Assembly: GCA_024626585.1 (NCBI GenBank)
Contig: JANKJI010000007.1
Location: 37,178,673 to 37,189,101 of the forward strand
Direction of reading: 5' to 3'
DNA: 10,429 bases
Source: Ginkgo biloba
Lineage: Eukaryota > Streptophyta > Ginkgoopsida > Ginkgoales > Ginkgoaceae
The position numbers were made by a program, and so were the translations under genes. Below the pieces are notes generated by a model, which was not told the origin of the DNA, did no database searches, and saw nothing but the letters and a program-made list of their open reading frames with translations. The stretch's first letter is position 1. Every line of letters begins with the position of its first letter. Below, in pieces: positions 9,558 to 10,429 of this stretch.

Positions 9558-9595
9558 AGAGCCCTTATTACAAGGGCTCTTGAGCTCAATTGAGC
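9558..9595. repeat. 9-bp hairpin followed by overlapping palindromes
   Basis: AGAGCCCTT (9558-9566), loop ATTAC, then AAGGGCTCT (9572-9580) form a perfect 9-bp stem. Directly adjoining are two overlapping perfect palindromes, TTGAGCTCAA (9580-9589) and GCTCAATTGAGC (9584-9595). Together they make about 38 bp of dense dyad symmetry, just before the composition changes towards the putative promoter. Confidence 0.65.
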
Positions 9596-9791
9596 AAATT
9601 AATTATTTTGACATAAAGTTTGTTGCAAGAACATGCTACATACGCTTCACACTTAAAGAGAAATCACAAGGCTCACCTATCATAAGGAGGCTTCTCTTGA
9701 TAGATCAATTGAAGTGTGTATTGCACCGTGCACGCCATTGAATTCACCATGGTTGTGGTAGCTTTAATCTTTCATATTTTACGGCTTAAAA

Positions 9792-9799
9792 CGGGGAAA
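9792..9799 (-). promoter_or_regulatory. E2F-type site (minus strand)
   Basis: The minus strand reads TTTCCCCG, which fits the plant E2F consensus WTTSSCSS. With the next site it forms an inverted pair, GGGAAAA-ctaaa-TTTTCCC (9794-9812). Confidence 0.5.
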
Positions 9800-9806
9800 A
9801 CTAAAT

Positions 9807-9814
9807 TTTCCCGC
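9807..9814 (+). promoter_or_regulatory. E2F-type site, canonical TTTCCCGC
   Basis: TTTCCCGC is one of the best-characterised plant E2F-binding sequences, found in promoters of replication and cell-cycle genes. It is the strongest of the three sites here and lies about 75 bases upstream of the pyrimidine patch. Confidence 0.6.
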
Positions 9815-9862
9815 CACAGTCGGAGATTTTTCATATGTCGTTGTGTTTTACAAATTTGACTT

Positions 9863-9870
9863 TTTCCCCG
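9863..9870 (+). promoter_or_regulatory. E2F-type site within a TTTCCCCGCGAAAA element
   Basis: TTTCCCCG fits WTTSSCSS and continues into CGCGAAAA, giving a near-symmetrical T-run, GC core, A-run structure like many E2F elements. It lies about 11 bases before the pyrimidine patch. Confidence 0.5.
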
Positions 9871-10090
9871 CGAAAAGTTTATTCTCCTTCATAACCCCGT
9901 GGTTTACACTTTCACACTCGTCAGCCTCACAAATCTGCGTGTCAGCTCAAGAATTTAGCTTCCATCTCTACAGCAGACTCTAACAGGTACCGACATATCT
10001 CTGTTACATTTGCATGTAGTGCCCACTTCCAAATCATACATTTTTTTAACTGCCATGTTCTGTTAGGTGGCTTTTGTTGGTCATTTCAAG

Positions 10091-10157
10091 GATTCAATTT
10101 CAATGCATAGCACATCTATTTTTAGATTCAATTTCAATGCATAGCATATCTATTTTT
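10091..10157. repeat. Two-copy tandem duplication, 34-bp unit
   Basis: The unit beginning GATTCAATTTCAATGCATAG is present at 10091-10124 and again from 10125. The copies differ by one C/T change (CACATC versus CATATC), and the second has a longer T run. The high identity implies a recent event, probably replication slippage. Confidence 0.9.
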
Positions 10158-10412
10158 TTTTTAGTTAAAGTGGTTTTCTGGGGTTGCATTTTTGTTGTTG
10201 GTTATCTTCAATGTAATCTTGTGCAATGTTCTATCAGACGATCAGTGGGCTTTGCTACTGAGGTTTGGTTTAACATAACCAGCTGTGGGAACAGGCCCGC
10301 CCTTTAATGATGTATCGTTTGGTAAAGTGTATTTAGTCAGCCTTTTGTAATACACGTTGCTGGTTATGTGAACTTGGCAGCACCCATTAATGGACTCTGC
10401 TGTAGTCTTGAC

Positions 10413-10429
10413 TATATATATATATATAT
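10413..10429. repeat. (TA)n microsatellite at the window edge
   Basis: Alternating TA runs from 10413 to the last base, so its full length is unknown. Confidence 0.9.

Larger units (their letters stand above)
9720..9986 (+). promoter_or_regulatory. Putative promoter and 5' leader of a plus-strand gene beyond the right edge
   Basis: From about 9720 the DNA differs from the decayed repeats to the left, with CpG-containing and GC-rich patches and three E2F-type motifs. A pyrimidine patch, ATTCTCCTTC (9881-9890), resembles the Y-patch of plant core promoters. No convincing TATA box sits at the right distance, which is common for E2F-regulated genes. The following 90 bases are rich in short CT and CA words, typical of plant leaders. 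They end in CTAACAG/GTACCG, which fits a splice donor (9986/9987), so a leader intron may begin there. No start codon with a following long frame is present in the window. Assignment is by composition and motifs only. Confidence 0.5.
9987..10429 (+). other. Possible leader intron and unassigned gene-proximal DNA
   Basis: The stretch begins with the possible splice donor GTACCG and is T-rich, as plant introns are. An acceptor could be CTGTTAG near 10060-10066, among others, but none can be chosen. It contains a 34-bp tandem duplication whose unit length is not a multiple of three, arguing against coding. An 11-bp inverted repeat is present, ACATAACCAGC (10273-10283) with GCTGGTTATGT (10359-10369). 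A 77-codon open stretch at 10074-10307 runs through the duplication and has no recognisable motif. Confidence 0.35.

Noticed and set aside
10074-10307. 77-codon plus-strand open reading frame near the putative gene
   Set aside because: It runs through a 34-bp duplication whose length is not a multiple of three and carries no domain; intron or leader DNA is more likely.

Overview
The window looks like nuclear, non-coding DNA of a land plant, probably a large-genome seed plant (a conifer would fit, but nothing here proves it). It is strongly AT-rich and has no long open reading frame. Stop codons are frequent in all frames. The recognisable coding material consists of decayed pieces of a plant L1-type non-LTR retrotransposon (LINE). 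There are no bacterial signatures, and I recognised no tRNA or rRNA gene and no CRISPR array.

Layout. Positions 1-665 hold nothing identifiable. Positions 670-2790 (minus strand) are a degenerate LINE reverse transcriptase, read from high to low coordinates: finger/palm motifs, a FADD-like box decayed to FAND, thumb, the conserved GGLxIRxLExxNK segment, a broken zf-RVT zinc finger and the terminal RNNxxFEGK motif. Positions 2860-3125 are a degenerate tandem repeat. Positions 3160-5500 are unassigned, with a purine-rich tract, small hairpins and a 16-bp perfect palindrome. Positions 5506-5623 hold an 18-bp-period minisatellite. Positions 5700-6330 (minus strand) are the C-terminal half of a LINE endonuclease domain with SRLDR and SDHxPI-like motifs. 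The endonuclease and reverse transcriptase pieces have the same strand and correct order but lie about 2 kb too far apart, so they may be one old LINE split by later insertion.

Positions 6560-9700 are mostly featureless AT-rich DNA. They contain a TATA box followed by a GA/TC-rich hairpin (7134-7238), a weak primer-binding-site-like motif on the minus strand (8690-8703), and a 9-bp hairpin beside overlapping palindromes (9558-9595).

From about 9720 the composition changes, with local GC-rich patches. Three E2F-type sites lie within 80 bp (9792-9870), followed by a pyrimidine patch, a leader-like stretch and a possible splice donor at 9986/9987. This is best read as the promoter and 5' leader of a real plus-strand gene whose coding part lies beyond the right edge. 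The E2F cluster would suit a gene induced at the G1/S transition. The window ends inside a (TA)n microsatellite.

I found no convincing new biological system. The most useful observations are the split LINE and the E2F-rich putative promoter.
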